Assembly (NCBI GenBank): GCA_003210285.1
Contig: QCVS01000001.1
Location: forward strand, 167,521-231,520
From: Prochlorococcus sp. AG-686-J21
GTDB lineage: Bacteria; Cyanobacteriota; Cyanobacteriia; PCC-6307; Cyanobiaceae
DNA: 64,000 bases
Direction: 5' to 3'
The number at the start of each line of letters is the position of its first letter. The first letter of the stretch is position 1. This document shows, in pieces, positions 25,953-35,612 of the stretch. The notes under the pieces were generated by a model, which saw only the letters and a program-made list of their open reading frames with translations, did no database searches and was not told the DNA's origin. The position numbers and the translations under genes are program-made.

Positions 25953-26465
25953 ATGTCAAATATAAATCTAATTTATTATTTAATTGCTGGTGGAGCTTTT
26001 GGAGCACTAGCTTTAAAAACAGGCATCCCTGCAGCTCCACTTGCAGGTGCATTAATTGGTGCAAGTATTTTAAGCATCAGCGGGAAAGTTGAAGCTGCCG
26101 CATGGCCAAATGGCACAAGAACTATATTAGAAATAGGCATTGGTACTGTTATTGGAACAAGCTTAACAAAGGAATCTTTAGTTGAATTACAAACTTTATG
26201 GAAACCTGCAATTTTAATTACATTTACACTAATAATTACTGGCTTAGCGATTGGTTTATGGACTAGCAGATTACTTAATGTAGATATAATCACGACAATT
26301 CTTGGCGCTGCTCCAGGAGGGATAAGTGGTATGAGTTTAGTTGGTACTGAATATGGAGTAGGAGCAGCAGTTGCAACTCTTCATGCAGTTAGATTGGTTA
26401 CTGTTCTTTTAATTCTTCCATTAGTTGTAAAAATGCTAAATCTACTTGGAATAATAAAACCTTAA
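25953..26465 (+). CDS. AbrB-type membrane protein, single-repeat length
   Basis: The 170-residue hydrophobic protein has several membrane segments and one copy of the AbrB/PF05145-type core block TTILGAAPGGISGMSLVGTEYGVGAAVATLHAVRLVTVLLILP (about 114-156; motif PGG.S.M....g...V...H..R). Proteins of this family usually carry two such halves in about 350 residues, so this looks like a single half that must form dimers. The substrate is not known. The 276-bp gap upstream shows nothing clear. Confidence 0.72.
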   Translation: MSNINLIYYLIAGGAFGALALKTGIPAAPLAGALIGASILSISGKVEAAAWPNGTRTILEIGIGTVIGTSLTKESLVELQTLWKPAILITFTLIITGLAIGLWTSRLLNVDIITTILGAAPGGISGMSLVGTEYGVGAAVATLHAVRLVTVLLILPLVVKMLNLLGIIKP

Positions 26466-26522
26466 ATTTGTCTAGACATAATCCAAATTAAAGATACTTT
26501 TTATATAGACAGATAAAAACTA

Positions 26523-26942
26523 ATGAAAGGGAACAGAAAGGTAAGATTCATCTTGCTTATAGTTACAATATTTTTTCCATCACTATTATTTGCCCCTAAA
26601 GTAATTGCAAGTTCCTTTGGAGCAGAAATATTTTGTACTATGAGAGACGGTGGGAATGATCATGAAAGCAGTTGGCAAGCAGCTTACAGTTATATTAAAA
26701 AACAAAAAGGGGGAGTTTTTAAGACCTCTCCAAAGCAGGCCGCTGGGCAAATCATTGAAACAGTTGTAAGAGAACGAGATAAGTTTTCTAATTGCGTTGA
26801 ATATTTAGATCAACTTCATCCTGATAGAAAGCTACAATTAGAAAACAACAGAAAAGAAAAGAAAAGAAAGCAAGAAGAACTTTTACAGGAAAAAGAAAGT
26901 AAGGATGATTCAGAAGAAACGTTTGATAGGTACAGCTACTAA
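26523..26942 (+). CDS. Secreted hypothetical protein
   Basis: The 139-residue protein has an N-terminal signal peptide (hydrophobic core about 9-24, likely cleaved near residue 30) and a mature part with two cysteines (FCTMRDGG and FSNCVEYL), which could form a disulfide outside the membrane, and a lysine- and glutamate-rich C-terminal helix (about 105-130). I recognise a common cyanobacterial small-protein style but no function. It follows the AbrB-type gene by 57 bp. Confidence 0.7.
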   Translation: MKGNRKVRFILLIVTIFFPSLLFAPKVIASSFGAEIFCTMRDGGNDHESSWQAAYSYIKKQKGGVFKTSPKQAAGQIIETVVRERDKFSNCVEYLDQLHPDRKLQLENNRKEKKRKQEELLQEKESKDDSEETFDRYSY

Positions 26943-27110
26943 TTTTAAGAGTATAATTAATTACATTTAGTTTAAAAATTAAATATTACTTATTTAGTAT
27001 AATTACATACAAAAAAATATTTCATTAAAAAAATATACTCTACAAAATAATAAAAAACTATTGACTTTGATAATAAATCCGTCAAGATTATATGTAATTA
27101 AATAATCTGA

Positions 27111-27515
27111 ATGCATATTAATGATGCTGTCTTTTTGGAAGATTTATGTCCTAAATTCAGATTCAGACAATGGCGGAAATCAATACATGGATTTACTGGA
27201 AAAAGTTGCATATATTGTGGAAATCTTTCAGAGTCTATTGACCACATACTTCCTAGAAGTCAAGGAGGATTGAGCACCACCCAAAATTGCGTCCCAGCAT
27301 GCTTATCATGCAATGGCGACAAATCAGATGATAATGCTTTGTATTGGTATCGAAAACAAAAATTTTATGACCCTAGAAGAGCTATGGCTATTAGAGCATG
27401 GTTAGAAGGTGATTTAAGACTAGCTATAAGATTATTACAATGGGCAAACCCTAGCTTTATGAATAAAAAAGATAAAAATTACGAAGTTTTTGATGATGAA
27501 TACAATGCAGCTTAA
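27111..27515 (+). CDS. HNH endonuclease family protein
   Basis: The 134-residue protein has a complete HNH module: a zinc-binding pair C33 and C36 (CIYC), catalytic D44-H45 in IDHILPRSQGG, N59, and a second pair C64 and C67 (CLSCN). HNH proteins of this size cut DNA nonspecifically or as parts of larger systems. No restriction or intron context is visible. The 168 bp upstream are very AT-rich, with a TTGACT at 27061-27066 that could be a -35 element. Confidence 0.85.
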   Translation: MHINDAVFLEDLCPKFRFRQWRKSIHGFTGKSCIYCGNLSESIDHILPRSQGGLSTTQNCVPACLSCNGDKSDDNALYWYRKQKFYDPRRAMAIRAWLEGDLRLAIRLLQWANPSFMNKKDKNYEVFDDEYNAA

Positions 27516-27752
27516 CTACCAGACCATACATACCTCTGTAGACTGATATTTTCTACATAAAGCTTCTGAATCTTGTGGGGATTCAGGAAATATTAATAAT
27601 GCGCACGATGCGAAAAGTATTAGAAATAATTTTTGATAGAATTTATTATCAAAACCAAATCTTGAATTATTTGATTTTTTTTTAACTTGACAATTAGAAT
27701 TGTCAAAACTAGTAATCTTTAGTTTTACCTTAGGTTGAATTAAAGTCTGCAT
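27516..27752 (-). CDS. Small membrane protein of unknown function
   Basis: The 78-residue protein has a basic N-terminal half and one hydrophobic segment at about 42-54 (LFLILFASCALLIF), followed by a short tail with two cysteines. It abuts the end of the HNH gene with no gap. The start ATG at 27752 is 36 bp from the divergent SDR gene. No family recognised. Confidence 0.55.
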   Translation of the reverse strand: MQTLIQPKVKLKITSFDNSNCQVKKKSNNSRFGFDNKFYQKLFLILFASCALLIFPESPQDSEALCRKYQSTEVCMVW

Positions 27753-27788
27753 TTCTAACTAATACATATGTACTATTTATAATACTTA

Positions 27789-28667
27789 ATGACCGATTTA
27801 TCAAGTCCAATTACATCTAAAAATAAATTCCTAATCTTTGGAGGAGGTTTTAGCGGAGACTATTTTGCAAAATCAATCAGGAAACTAGGCTGCATAGCGT
27901 TAGCAAGTTCTCGATCTATAAGTAAAGACCCAAATAGCTTTATTTTTAATAGCGAAAATAATTCACTACCTGAAGATTCAATCTTTGATGGGGTAACTCA
28001 TATTCTAAGTTGTATACCTCCCGATAAAAATGGTAAGGACCCGGTATTAGAAAAACTTAAAAAAAAAATTAAAAGTTTATCTCTTACATGGGTTGGATAT
28101 CTCTCTACTACTGGAGTTTACGGCAATACCTATGGTGATTGGGTTTGTGAAGAAGATCAACCCAATCCTTGTCAAGAAAGAAGTCAAAGAAGATTAAATT
28201 GTGAGAAAGAATGGATTAATTCAAATTTGCCAATACAAATTTTCAGATTACCGGGTATTTATGGTCCTGGGAGGTCAACTTTAGAAGCTATTAATGCAAA
28301 AAAAATCAAAGTAATTGATAAGGAAAATCAAGTTTTCTCAAGAATACATGTCGCTGATATTACAAGCGCAATTATTTATTTAATACAAAACAAAAATAAT
28401 TTAGATTTTCATCCAATAATTAATATCGCGGATGACGAGCCTTGCTCACAAATTGAGGTTATTAGATATGGCTACCAATTACTTGGATTAGAAATGCCTA
28501 AAAAAATATTATTTGAAGAGGCTAAAAAAGATTTATCACCAATAGCCCAATCATTTTGGATAGAAAATAGAAGAGTTTCAAATAAATTATTATGTGAAAA
28601 ATTAGGATATAAACTGATTTACAAAAACTACAAAGTAGGCTTAAATAACTGCCTCATTAAAATTTAA
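27789..28667 (+). CDS. SDR-family NAD(P)-dependent epimerase-like protein (YeeZ-like)
   Basis: The 292-residue protein has an N-terminal nucleotide-binding loop (IFGGGFSGDYFAKSI, about 16-30), the block GYLSTTGVYGNTYGDWVCE, and a YGPGRST segment and IHVADI later, which is the arrangement of extended SDR proteins of the YeeZ type. The classical YxxxK pair is not evident at the expected place, so the catalytic activity is uncertain. Substrate unknown. It is upstream of pdxA by about 100 bp. Confidence 0.75.
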   Translation: MTDLSSPITSKNKFLIFGGGFSGDYFAKSIRKLGCIALASSRSISKDPNSFIFNSENNSLPEDSIFDGVTHILSCIPPDKNGKDPVLEKLKKKIKSLSLTWVGYLSTTGVYGNTYGDWVCEEDQPNPCQERSQRRLNCEKEWINSNLPIQIFRLPGIYGPGRSTLEAINAKKIKVIDKENQVFSRIHVADITSAIIYLIQNKNNLDFHPIINIADDEPCSQIEVIRYGYQLLGLEMPKKILFEEAKKDLSPIAQSFWIENRRVSNKLLCEKLGYKLIYKNYKVGLNNCLIKI

Positions 28668-28768
28668 TTATGAAACAAAATATTTTTTATTATGAATTTA
28701 ATAGATTTAATTTGAAGCTTTTTTAAAAAGCAAATCAAAACTTTAATTTTTAATATTTAAATTTTATT

Positions 28769-29809
28769 ATGAATAATCAAAGGAATAGTGTTGGAGATAA
28801 ATTTAAAATTATCATAAGCGTTGGGGATGAGTCAGGAATCGGACCTGAAATTATCTTGAAAGCTCTTTATTCAAAAGAGATTCCAAATAATCTTGATTTT
28901 ATAATTGTTGGATCAAAAAATAACTTAGAAAACACTTATAGCAATCTTAAATCTCTAGGAGTCGAAAATATTGTAGATCCTAATAATTACCAAATTTATG
29001 ATATTGAAATTCCTTTTGAAATAAATCAACAAAAAAAGAGTAACGGTAATGCAAGTTTCCTTTACTTAAAAAAAGCTATTGAAATTGTCCAAAAGTATAC
29101 AAATGCAGCACTAGTTACTGGACCTATCTGTAAAAAGTCATGGGCCTTGGCAGGTCATAATTATTCTGGGCAAACTGAATTATTAGCAGAATGTTGTCAA
29201 GTTAATAATGTCGGAATGTTATTTACGGCTAAATCTCCAATAACTGACTGGAGATTTAATACCCTATTGGCAACAACCCACATACCTCTTTGCGAAGTAA
29301 CAAAACAATTATCTACAAACCTCATTCATACAAAATTAGATTTGTTTTCGAAGTTTTGCAAAACCTATGTCAAAAAACCCATTATAAAAGTTGCTGGATT
29401 AAACCCTCATGCTGGTGAAGAAGGCTTATTAGGAAGAGAAGAAAAAGATTGGATAAACAATGCAGTTAATAGTTGGGGTGAACAAAATAAAGAAGTTCAA
29501 ATATCAGGTCCTATTTCTCCTGATACTTGCTGGAATTCATCTGTAAAAGCTTGGAGAGATGAAACAGCTCCAACACATGATGGGATTCTTGCTATGTATC
29601 ATGATCAAGGATTAATACCAATTAAGGTCATAGCTCTTAATTACTCCGTTAATACAACTATTGGATTACCTTTCATAAGAACATCTCCAGATCATGGCAC
29701 TGGATTTGATATTGCAGGGAAGGGTTTAGCACAATCTCAAAGTATGGTTGAAGCAATAAAAGCAGCTTTTGATTTAACTAAAGATTCAAGACTGTTTAAC
29801 GCGCATTAA
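28769..29809 (+). CDS. pdxA: 4-hydroxythreonine-4-phosphate dehydrogenase
   Basis: The 346-residue protein carries GDESGIGPEI near the N-terminus, GPICKKSWALAGHNYSGQTE, KVAGLNPHAGE, and the metal-binding YHDQGLIPIK and SPDHGTGFDIAGKG blocks of PdxA, which oxidises 4-phosphohydroxy-threonine on the route to pyridoxal phosphate. Full length. It overlaps the 3' end of the convergent accB gene by 24 bp. Confidence 0.95.
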   Translation: MNNQRNSVGDKFKIIISVGDESGIGPEIILKALYSKEIPNNLDFIIVGSKNNLENTYSNLKSLGVENIVDPNNYQIYDIEIPFEINQQKKSNGNASFLYLKKAIEIVQKYTNAALVTGPICKKSWALAGHNYSGQTELLAECCQVNNVGMLFTAKSPITDWRFNTLLATTHIPLCEVTKQLSTNLIHTKLDLFSKFCKTYVKKPIIKVAGLNPHAGEEGLLGREEKDWINNAVNSWGEQNKEVQISGPISPDTCWNSSVKAWRDETAPTHDGILAMYHDQGLIPIKVIALNYSVNTTIGLPFIRTSPDHGTGFDIAGKGLAQSQSMVEAIKAAFDLTKDSRLFNAH

Positions 29810-30292
29810 TACTTGTCCAAACTCTACTGGTGTTCCATTTTCAACAAGAATCTCTACAATTTCAGCATTAAACTCTGATTCAATTTCGTTCATTAACTTC
29901 ATCGCTTCAAGAATACATATCGTTTGACCAATATTAATTTTACTTCCTAAATCTACGAATGGATCCTCTCCTGGAGCCGCAGCCCTATAAAACGTTCCAA
30001 CCATAGGAGAAGTTATATCCGTAAGGTCTGAGCGTCCTGGAGGGGCTACCTGAGAGACTTCAGGGTTGCTTATATGAGAAACGTTATCAGTTGATGCTGA
30101 TTGAGAAGCAGTTATTTCCTTCTCCAAAGAAATGTTTGTTGTCGAATTATTAGTTAAATGTTTCTGATCAAACAAATTTCTTTTAATTTCAAGTTTAAAA
30201 TCTTCCCCTTCTAGAGAAAATTCTTGAATATCACTTGTAGAAATTTTATCTATCAAGCGATCTAGGTCATCATGCTCTAATTTCATAGCCAT
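29786..30292 (-). CDS. accB: Biotin carboxyl carrier protein of acetyl-CoA carboxylase
   Basis: The 168-residue protein has an N-terminal helix, a flexible linker and a C-terminal biotinyl domain with the biotin-attachment lysine K132 in EAMKLMNEI. It carries carboxybiotin in the first step of fatty acid synthesis. The start overlaps the stop of efp by 1 bp (TAATG), so the two are coupled. It overlaps pdxA by 24 bp at the 3' end. A start at the second Met (residue 3) is equally possible. Confidence 0.96.
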   Translation of the reverse strand: MAMKLEHDDLDRLIDKISTSDIQEFSLEGEDFKLEIKRNLFDQKHLTNNSTTNISLEKEITASQSASTDNVSHISNPEVSQVAPPGRSDLTDITSPMVGTFYRAAAPGEDPFVDLGSKINIGQTICILEAMKLMNEIESEFNAEIVEILVENGTPVEFGQVLMRVKQS

Positions 30293-30852
30293 TAATTGTC
30301 ACGTCCAAGATAACTATCATTACGGGTATCAACCTTAATCATTTCTCCTACAGAAATAAATAAAGGAACCATAACTTGAGCACCTGTTTCTAGAATAGCT
30401 GGTTTAGTACCCCCACTTGCAGTATCTCCTTTAACTCCAGGATCTGTTTCTGTAACTTTTAATGTTATAGAAATTGGAAGTTCAACTTCTAAAACTTTAT
30501 CTTTATAAAAAATCACATTCACCTCCATACCTTCCTTTAAGTACTTTGAACCTTTACCGATTTGCTCAGAGGAGAGTCTTGTTTCTTCAAAACTTGTCAT
30601 ATCCATAAAAACATAATCTCCTGACTCCACATAAGTATGTTGCAGGTTAGACTTTTCAAGTACAGCTTGTTGTATTGATTCTCCAGCGCGAAAAGTTTTT
30701 TCGACTACGTTACCGTTTCGAACTGATTTTAATTTTGTTCGCACAAAAGCAGAACCTTTACCAGGCTTAACATGTAGGAATTCTACTACCCGCCAAACTT
30801 GTCCATCTATCTCGATAGTGGTACCTGTGCGAAAATCGTTACTGGAAATCAT
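30292..30852 (-). CDS. efp: Elongation factor P
   Basis: From the ATG at 30852 the 186-residue protein begins [17 protein letters not shown], the normal EF-P start, and holds the modification-loop block [13 protein letters not shown] rescues ribosomes stalled at polyproline. A longer frame upstream adds residues not in the family and would overlap the divergent cyclophilin gene. The stop overlaps accB by 1 bp. Confidence 0.97.
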   Translation of the reverse strand: MISSNDFRTGTTIEIDGQVWRVVEFLHVKPGKGSAFVRTKLKSVRNGNVVEKTFRAGESIQQAVLEKSNLQHTYVESGDYVFMDMTSFEETRLSSEQIGKGSKYLKEGMEVNVIFYKDKVLEVELPISITLKVTETDPGVKGDTASGGTKPAILETGAQVMVPLFISVGEMIKVDTRNDSYLGRDN

Positions 30853-30895
30853 TCCTGTATTACATACCCAAGGATCATAAACCTGTAAGAGTGCT

Positions 30896-31987
30896 ATGCA
30901 AAACTTCTTATCAAATCGGAACAAACATTATTTGTTTTTATTTTTAATTTTAATACCAGTTTTCTTCTTAAAACCAATACAAGTATTAGCTGATTTACCT
31001 ACTGGAAACGCAGTAAAAGATCCCAATGCAATACTCAGAAATGCTCTCCCTATCAAGCAAGTCGAGCTACAAGAAATTCAACATAAGTTAGAGGACACAA
31101 GTGACCTTGTAAGAGGAGGAAGATGGCCAGCTCTCTCAAAAACTGTTACAAAATGTCAATCTTTACTAAAAAGATATAAGAGCCGAATTATTGAAGAATT
31201 ACCAGATGAAAAACAAAAAATTGCAGAAAACACATTTTTAGATCTCAAAAGTGATTTTGATAAACTGCAAGATGAAGCTAAAATTAAGGATAAATACTCA
31301 TTCATAACAACTAGAAGAGAAGCGCTAGATAAAATTGGGGGACTAGAGGAATATTTTTTACCAAGTGAATTTCCATACTCTATTCCAAGTGAATTTGATG
31401 ATCTTCCTAGATTACTGGGTAGAGCAAAAGTTAATATAAAAACTTCTAAAGGAGATATGCAAGCAATCATAGATGGATTTAATGCACCTCTCACTGCTGG
31501 TGCATTTATAGATTTATCTTCAAGAAACTTTTATAGTAATTTGCCAATAAATAGGGCTGAAGAATTTTTTGTTCTTCAAACTGGTGATCCAATTGGTGAT
31601 GACATTGGGTATGTAGATCCTGAAACAAATATTGAAAGACATGTTCCTCTAGAGATAAGAATTCCTAACGAAAGCGAAACTTTTTATAATGAAACTTTTG
31701 AAGATTTAGGTCTTTATACAGAAACTCCAACTTTGCCATTTGCAACTCTTGGAACCTTAGGATGGTCTCATTCAGGAACAGAAGTTAATGATGGATCATC
31801 TCAATTTTTCTTCTTTTTATACGAAGCGGAACTTAATCCAGCCGGTCGAAATTTAATTGATGGTAGGAATGCAGCTTTTGGTTATATCATAGAAGGTTTT
31901 GAAGTTTTAGAAGAACTTACAAAAGATGACACAATTATCTCAATTGATGTTTTAGATGGACTTGATAAGCTCAAATTAAATGCATAA
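30896..31987 (+). CDS. Exported cyclophilin-type peptidyl-prolyl isomerase
   Basis: The 363-residue protein starts with a hydrophobic signal (about 12-30), then a helical region (about 40-165), then a cyclophilin domain (about 170-355) with blocks such as [19 protein letters not shown] and [27 protein letters not shown]. The layout of a helical N-terminal domain plus a divergent cyclophilin resembles CYP38/TLP40 of the thylakoid lumen, which helps assemble photosystem II. It overlaps thiL by 8 bp. Confidence 0.85.
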   Translation: MQNFLSNRNKHYLFLFLILIPVFFLKPIQVLADLPTGNAVKDPNAILRNALPIKQVELQEIQHKLEDTSDLVRGGRWPALSKTVTKCQSLLKRYKSRIIEELPDEKQKIAENTFLDLKSDFDKLQDEAKIKDKYSFITTRREALDKIGGLEEYFLPSEFPYSIPSEFDDLPRLLGRAKVNIKTSKGDMQAIIDGFNAPLTAGAFIDLSSRNFYSNLPINRAEEFFVLQTGDPIGDDIGYVDPETNIERHVPLEIRIPNESETFYNETFEDLGLYTETPTLPFATLGTLGWSHSGTEVNDGSSQFFFFLYEAELNPAGRNLIDGRNAAFGYIIEGFEVLEELTKDDTIISIDVLDGLDKLKLNA

Positions 31988-32966
31988 AGAATTATTAGAG
32001 GATATTGGCGAAAAAGAATTAATAAGAAGGCTTGCTGAATTTATGCCCAAAAACCAAGTGTCTGATGATTGTGCATTCGTTAAATGTAAAAATAAAAACT
32101 TACTGGTTAATACTGATGCACTGGTTGAAAATGTCCATTTCAATGATGATTCTATTTCTGCCTTCGACATAGGATGGAAAGCAGTAGCAAGCAATATATC
32201 TGACTTGATCTCAAGTGGATGTAACAAAATCATAGGAATTAATATTGGGTTAGTAATTCCTCCTAAAACAGATTGGATTTGGATTAAAAGTTTATATACA
32301 GGAATAAATCGAGCGCTAGAACATTTCGGAGGTGTGATTCTAGGAGGAGATTGCTCTATGGGGAAAGAGAGAATAATCTCCATGACTGCTATAGGAACAC
32401 AGGGGAAAATAAAATTACGAAGAAATGCATGTAAACCAAAAGAAATTATATTGACAACAGGAATTCATGGCCTTAGCAAATTAGGGTTAATGATAAAAAG
32501 TAAAAATGTTTTTGATAATAATATTTTTTTAACAAAAAATTTAATTAATAAGTCTTTACAACAATTTTGCCAACCAAAACTTAATCCTAAATTTCTAAAA
32601 AAAATACTCAATGCTCGTCCTAATAAAAGCGTTAAAACAATAGGATGTACTGATAGTAGCGATGGTTTATTTCAAGCCTTACTAGATTTGTCGATTGAAA
32701 GTAATTGCAGAGCAATTATTGATTATACAAAAATTCCCAAACACAAAGATTGGCCTCAAGGAAATAAATGGGACGAATATTATTTTTTTGGGGGCGAAGA
32801 TTACGAGCTAGTTTTCTCTCTCCCAAGAAAATGGGCAAAAAATTTATTATGCGCAGATAAGACTATTACAGAAATTGGATTTTTTCTTGAAGGAAAAGCC
32901 TCTGTTGAATTTAAAAACTGTAATAACGAAAATTTATTGAAAAATAAGTCTTTTTCACACTTTTAA
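31980..32966 (+). CDS. thiL: Thiamine-monophosphate kinase
   Basis: The 328-residue protein carries DDCAFV near the N-terminus (usually DDAA), NTDALVENVHF, GWKAVASNISDLISSG, ILGGDCSMGK, and DSSDGLFQALLDL, the pattern of ThiL, an AIR synthase-fold enzyme that phosphorylates thiamine monophosphate to the pyrophosphate. The start overlaps the cyclophilin gene by 8 bp, and its stop abuts the gap2 stop. Confidence 0.92.
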   Translation: MHKELLEDIGEKELIRRLAEFMPKNQVSDDCAFVKCKNKNLLVNTDALVENVHFNDDSISAFDIGWKAVASNISDLISSGCNKIIGINIGLVIPPKTDWIWIKSLYTGINRALEHFGGVILGGDCSMGKERIISMTAIGTQGKIKLRRNACKPKEIILTTGIHGLSKLGLMIKSKNVFDNNIFLTKNLINKSLQQFCQPKLNPKFLKKILNARPNKSVKTIGCTDSSDGLFQALLDLSIESNCRAIIDYTKIPKHKDWPQGNKWDEYYFFGGEDYELVFSLPRKWAKNLLCADKTITEIGFFLEGKASVEFKNCNNENLLKNKSFSHF

Positions 32967-33989
32967 TTATTCCCATTTTTTAGCAACTGTCTCAGCCAAA
33001 TCTACAACCCTTTGACTATAACCCCATTCGTTGTCATACCAAGCAAGCACTTTGACAAGATTATCTCCAATACACATTGTAAGATCAGCATCAATAATTG
33101 ATGACTCATTAGTTCCTGCATAATCACTTGAAACAAGTGGCTCATCACCATATTTAATAATTCCTTTCATTGAGCTTAAAGAAGCTTCCTTAAGAGCATT
33201 ATTAATCTCTTCACTAGTGACAGATTTAGAGGATTCAAATACAAAATCAACAGCTGAGACGTTAGGAGTAGGAACCCTCATGGCGATTCCAGTTAATTTA
33301 CCTTTCATTTCAGGGTAAACCAAAGCAACAGCTTTTGCTGCTCCTGTTGAAGTAGGCACTATGTTTGTAGCGGCAGCCCTAGCCCTTCTCAAATCTCTAT
33401 GACTGTTATCTAAAATCCTCTGATCACCAGTGTAGCTATGGATTGTAGTCATCAATCCTTTATTAATTCCGAAAGTTTGATCGAGAACTTTTACTACTGG
33501 GGCTAAACAGTTTGTTGTACAACTAGCATTGCTCAGAATATCGTAATCTTTATGATTATATGAATCAGCATTTACTCCTACAACATAAGTACCAACTCCT
33601 GCTCCTTTACCAGGAGCAGTTAAGATTACTTTCTTAGCTCCAACTTCAAGATGCTTACTTGCGCCAACATCAGTATTAAAAACACCCGTTGATTCAATAA
33701 CCAAATCAACTCCCCAGTCTTTCCAGGGTAAATTAATGGGATTTCTATCTGAAAAACATTTAATTGTTTTATTATTTATTACGAAAGTATCATCAGTATA
33801 TTGAATGTCTACTCCTTCTAATTGACCAAGTACAGAGTCGTATTTAAGAAGATGAGCATTTGTTTTGGGGTCTGAGGTGACGTTAATTCCAACTACCTCA
33901 ATATTGGTGTAAGCACCTCTACTGAGCCAACAACGCATAAAGTTTCGACCAATTCTGCCAAACCCATTAATAGCAACACGCAAAGTCAT
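32967..33989 (-). CDS. gap2: Glyceraldehyde-3-phosphate dehydrogenase, Calvin-cycle type
   Basis: The 340-residue protein has an N-terminal NAD(P)-binding fold ([14 protein letters not shown]), the catalytic cysteine C157 in [12 protein letters not shown], its histidine partner in [10 protein letters not shown], and [15 protein letters not shown] near the end. The plastid-like N-terminus fits Gap2, the NADPH-using enzyme of the Calvin cycle. It abuts thiL convergently. The 198-bp gap to murC must hold both promoters. Confidence 0.96.
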   Translation of the reverse strand: MTLRVAINGFGRIGRNFMRCWLSRGAYTNIEVVGINVTSDPKTNAHLLKYDSVLGQLEGVDIQYTDDTFVINNKTIKCFSDRNPINLPWKDWGVDLVIESTGVFNTDVGASKHLEVGAKKVILTAPGKGAGVGTYVVGVNADSYNHKDYDILSNASCTTNCLAPVVKVLDQTFGINKGLMTTIHSYTGDQRILDNSHRDLRRARAAATNIVPTSTGAAKAVALVYPEMKGKLTGIAMRVPTPNVSAVDFVFESSKSVTSEEINNALKEASLSSMKGIIKYGDEPLVSSDYAGTNESSIIDADLTMCIGDNLVKVLAWYDNEWGYSQRVVDLAETVAKKWE

Positions 33990-34187
33990 AACTTAAAAAT
34001 TTTCTAATGATTAACCTAAGTTGCTGATCATACAGAATTTTGTGCAATAAAGTAAGTATTTTTTGATTTATTAAGCAAATAATTCTAGTTTTGTATTAAT
34101 TCAAAATATAAAAACTAACTTTTTTGTAAAAATTAAATACCAAAAAAATTACTTAGAAGTTATCGTGATTTAAGTAAAAGTTGATAA

Positions 34188-35612
34188 TTGAATACAAAAT
34201 TACAAAGCAAAGGGCATTTTCATTTTATTGGAATTGGTGGCATTGGAATGTCTGCAATAGCTATAGCATTAATAAAAAAGGGATACTCAGTTTCCGGCTC
34301 TGATTTAGTAAAAAATAAAGAAACACAAACATTAAAAGAATTAGGGGCGATAATTTTTGATTCGCAAATGAAAAATAATATTGATTTAGTAATTTCAAAG
34401 TTTCAAAATCAGAAAATAAATTTTGTCATTAGTTCAGCTATCCAAGAAAAAAATGAAGAACTATCCTACTGCAAAAAAAATAATTTTTTAATAAAACATC
34501 GTTCAGAAATTCTTGAGATGATAATGAAATCCTACATATCATTGTCCATAGCAGGTAGTCATGGAAAAACATCTACAAGTACTTTCCTCTCTACATTATT
34601 AGAATTATGTACCCATAATTCTTCTTCCATAACTGGGGGAATAATTCCAATTTATAAGTCAAATGCCCATATCGAAAATACAAAATTCTTAGTAACAGAA
34701 ATTGATGAATCTGATGGAACAATCATTAATTACAATTCAGATATTGGAATAATTAACAATATTGATTTCGATCATTGTGACCATTACTCAGATATTAATG
34801 CAGTATTATCTTCATTTAAAAAATTTGCTTCTAATTCCAAAAAGTTATTAATAAATTTCGATTGCAAAATTACCAGAGATAATTTTAATTCAAATAATCA
34901 ATGGTCTAATAAAAAAATTAATAATATTGCTTATTCAATAATTCCAAATGTCATAAATAAAAATAATACTATTGGTGAATATTATGAGAATGGTAATTTT
35001 ATTGATACACTAACTATTCCTGTTCCAGGTTTACATAACCTTTCTAATGTTACTGCTGCAGTAGCAGCTTCTAGGATGATTGGAGTAAGTTTTAAGGAGA
35101 TTAAAAAAAATATTAAATCTTTAGAATTGCCAAAAAAAAGATTTGAATTTAGAGGTGAACTGAATCGAAGAATTATTTATGATGACTATGCGCATCATCC
35201 TAATGAAATTAAGGCAACAATTAGTTTAGCAAGGTTATTTATAGAGGATAAAAATAAAAATAATAATAATAAACAAAATGGCAGGTTAGTTGCTATTTTT
35301 CAACCTCATAGATTTACAAGAGTAAAAGAATTTATTAATGAATTTGTCAGAGAACTTGCAAAAGCAGATGTTATTTATTTAACGACTATTTTTGGGGCTG
35401 GAGAAAAAAATACTGATAATATTAACTCAAGACTAATTGCTGATCTTATTTACAAAAAAAATAAAAATATTCAATATTTTAAAGATAATTATGAAATTAA
35501 AAATAAATTCTTCGAATTGACAAAAGAAAATGATTTTATTGTGAATATGGGTGCTGGGGATTGTCATAATCTCTGGTCAATCTTAAATAATAACAATATT
35601 CGAAATGATTAA
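34188..35612 (+). CDS. murC: UDP-N-acetylmuramate-L-alanine ligase
   Basis: The 474-residue Mur ligase has HFIGIGGIGMSAIA at the N-terminus, the ATP loop GSHGKTST (about 124-131), ITEIDESDGT and DYAHHPNEIKATI later. It adds L-alanine to UDP-MurNAc in the cytoplasm. The TTG at 34188 is used since it gives the standard N-terminus just before the HFIGIGG block. It overlaps murB by 8 bp. Confidence 0.95.
   Translation: MNTKLQSKGHFHFIGIGGIGMSAIAIALIKKGYSVSGSDLVKNKETQTLKELGAIIFDSQMKNNIDLVISKFQNQKINFVISSAIQEKNEELSYCKKNNFLIKHRSEILEMIMKSYISLSIAGSHGKTSTSTFLSTLLELCTHNSSSITGGIIPIYKSNAHIENTKFLVTEIDESDGTIINYNSDIGIINNIDFDHCDHYSDINAVLSSFKKFASNSKKLLINFDCKITRDNFNSNNQWSNKKINNIAYSIIPNVINKNNTIGEYYENGNFIDTLTIPVPGLHNLSNVTAAVAASRMIGVSFKEIKKNIKSLELPKKRFEFRGELNRRIIYDDYAHHPNEIKATISLARLFIEDKNKNNNNKQNGRLVAIFQPHRFTRVKEFINEFVRELAKADVIYLTTIFGAGEKNTDNINSRLIADLIYKKNKNIQYFKDNYEIKNKFFELTKENDFIVNMGAGDCHNLWSILNNNNIRND

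Noticed and set aside
25976-26293. Reverse-strand frame across the AbrB-type gene
   Set aside because: Antisense shadow of a clear membrane protein gene; no independent features.
28711-28726. Inverted repeat GCTTTTTTAAAAAGC after the SDR gene as a terminator
   Set aside because: The stem is almost only A-T, the loop is too small and no T-run follows directly, so in this AT-rich genome it is likely chance.
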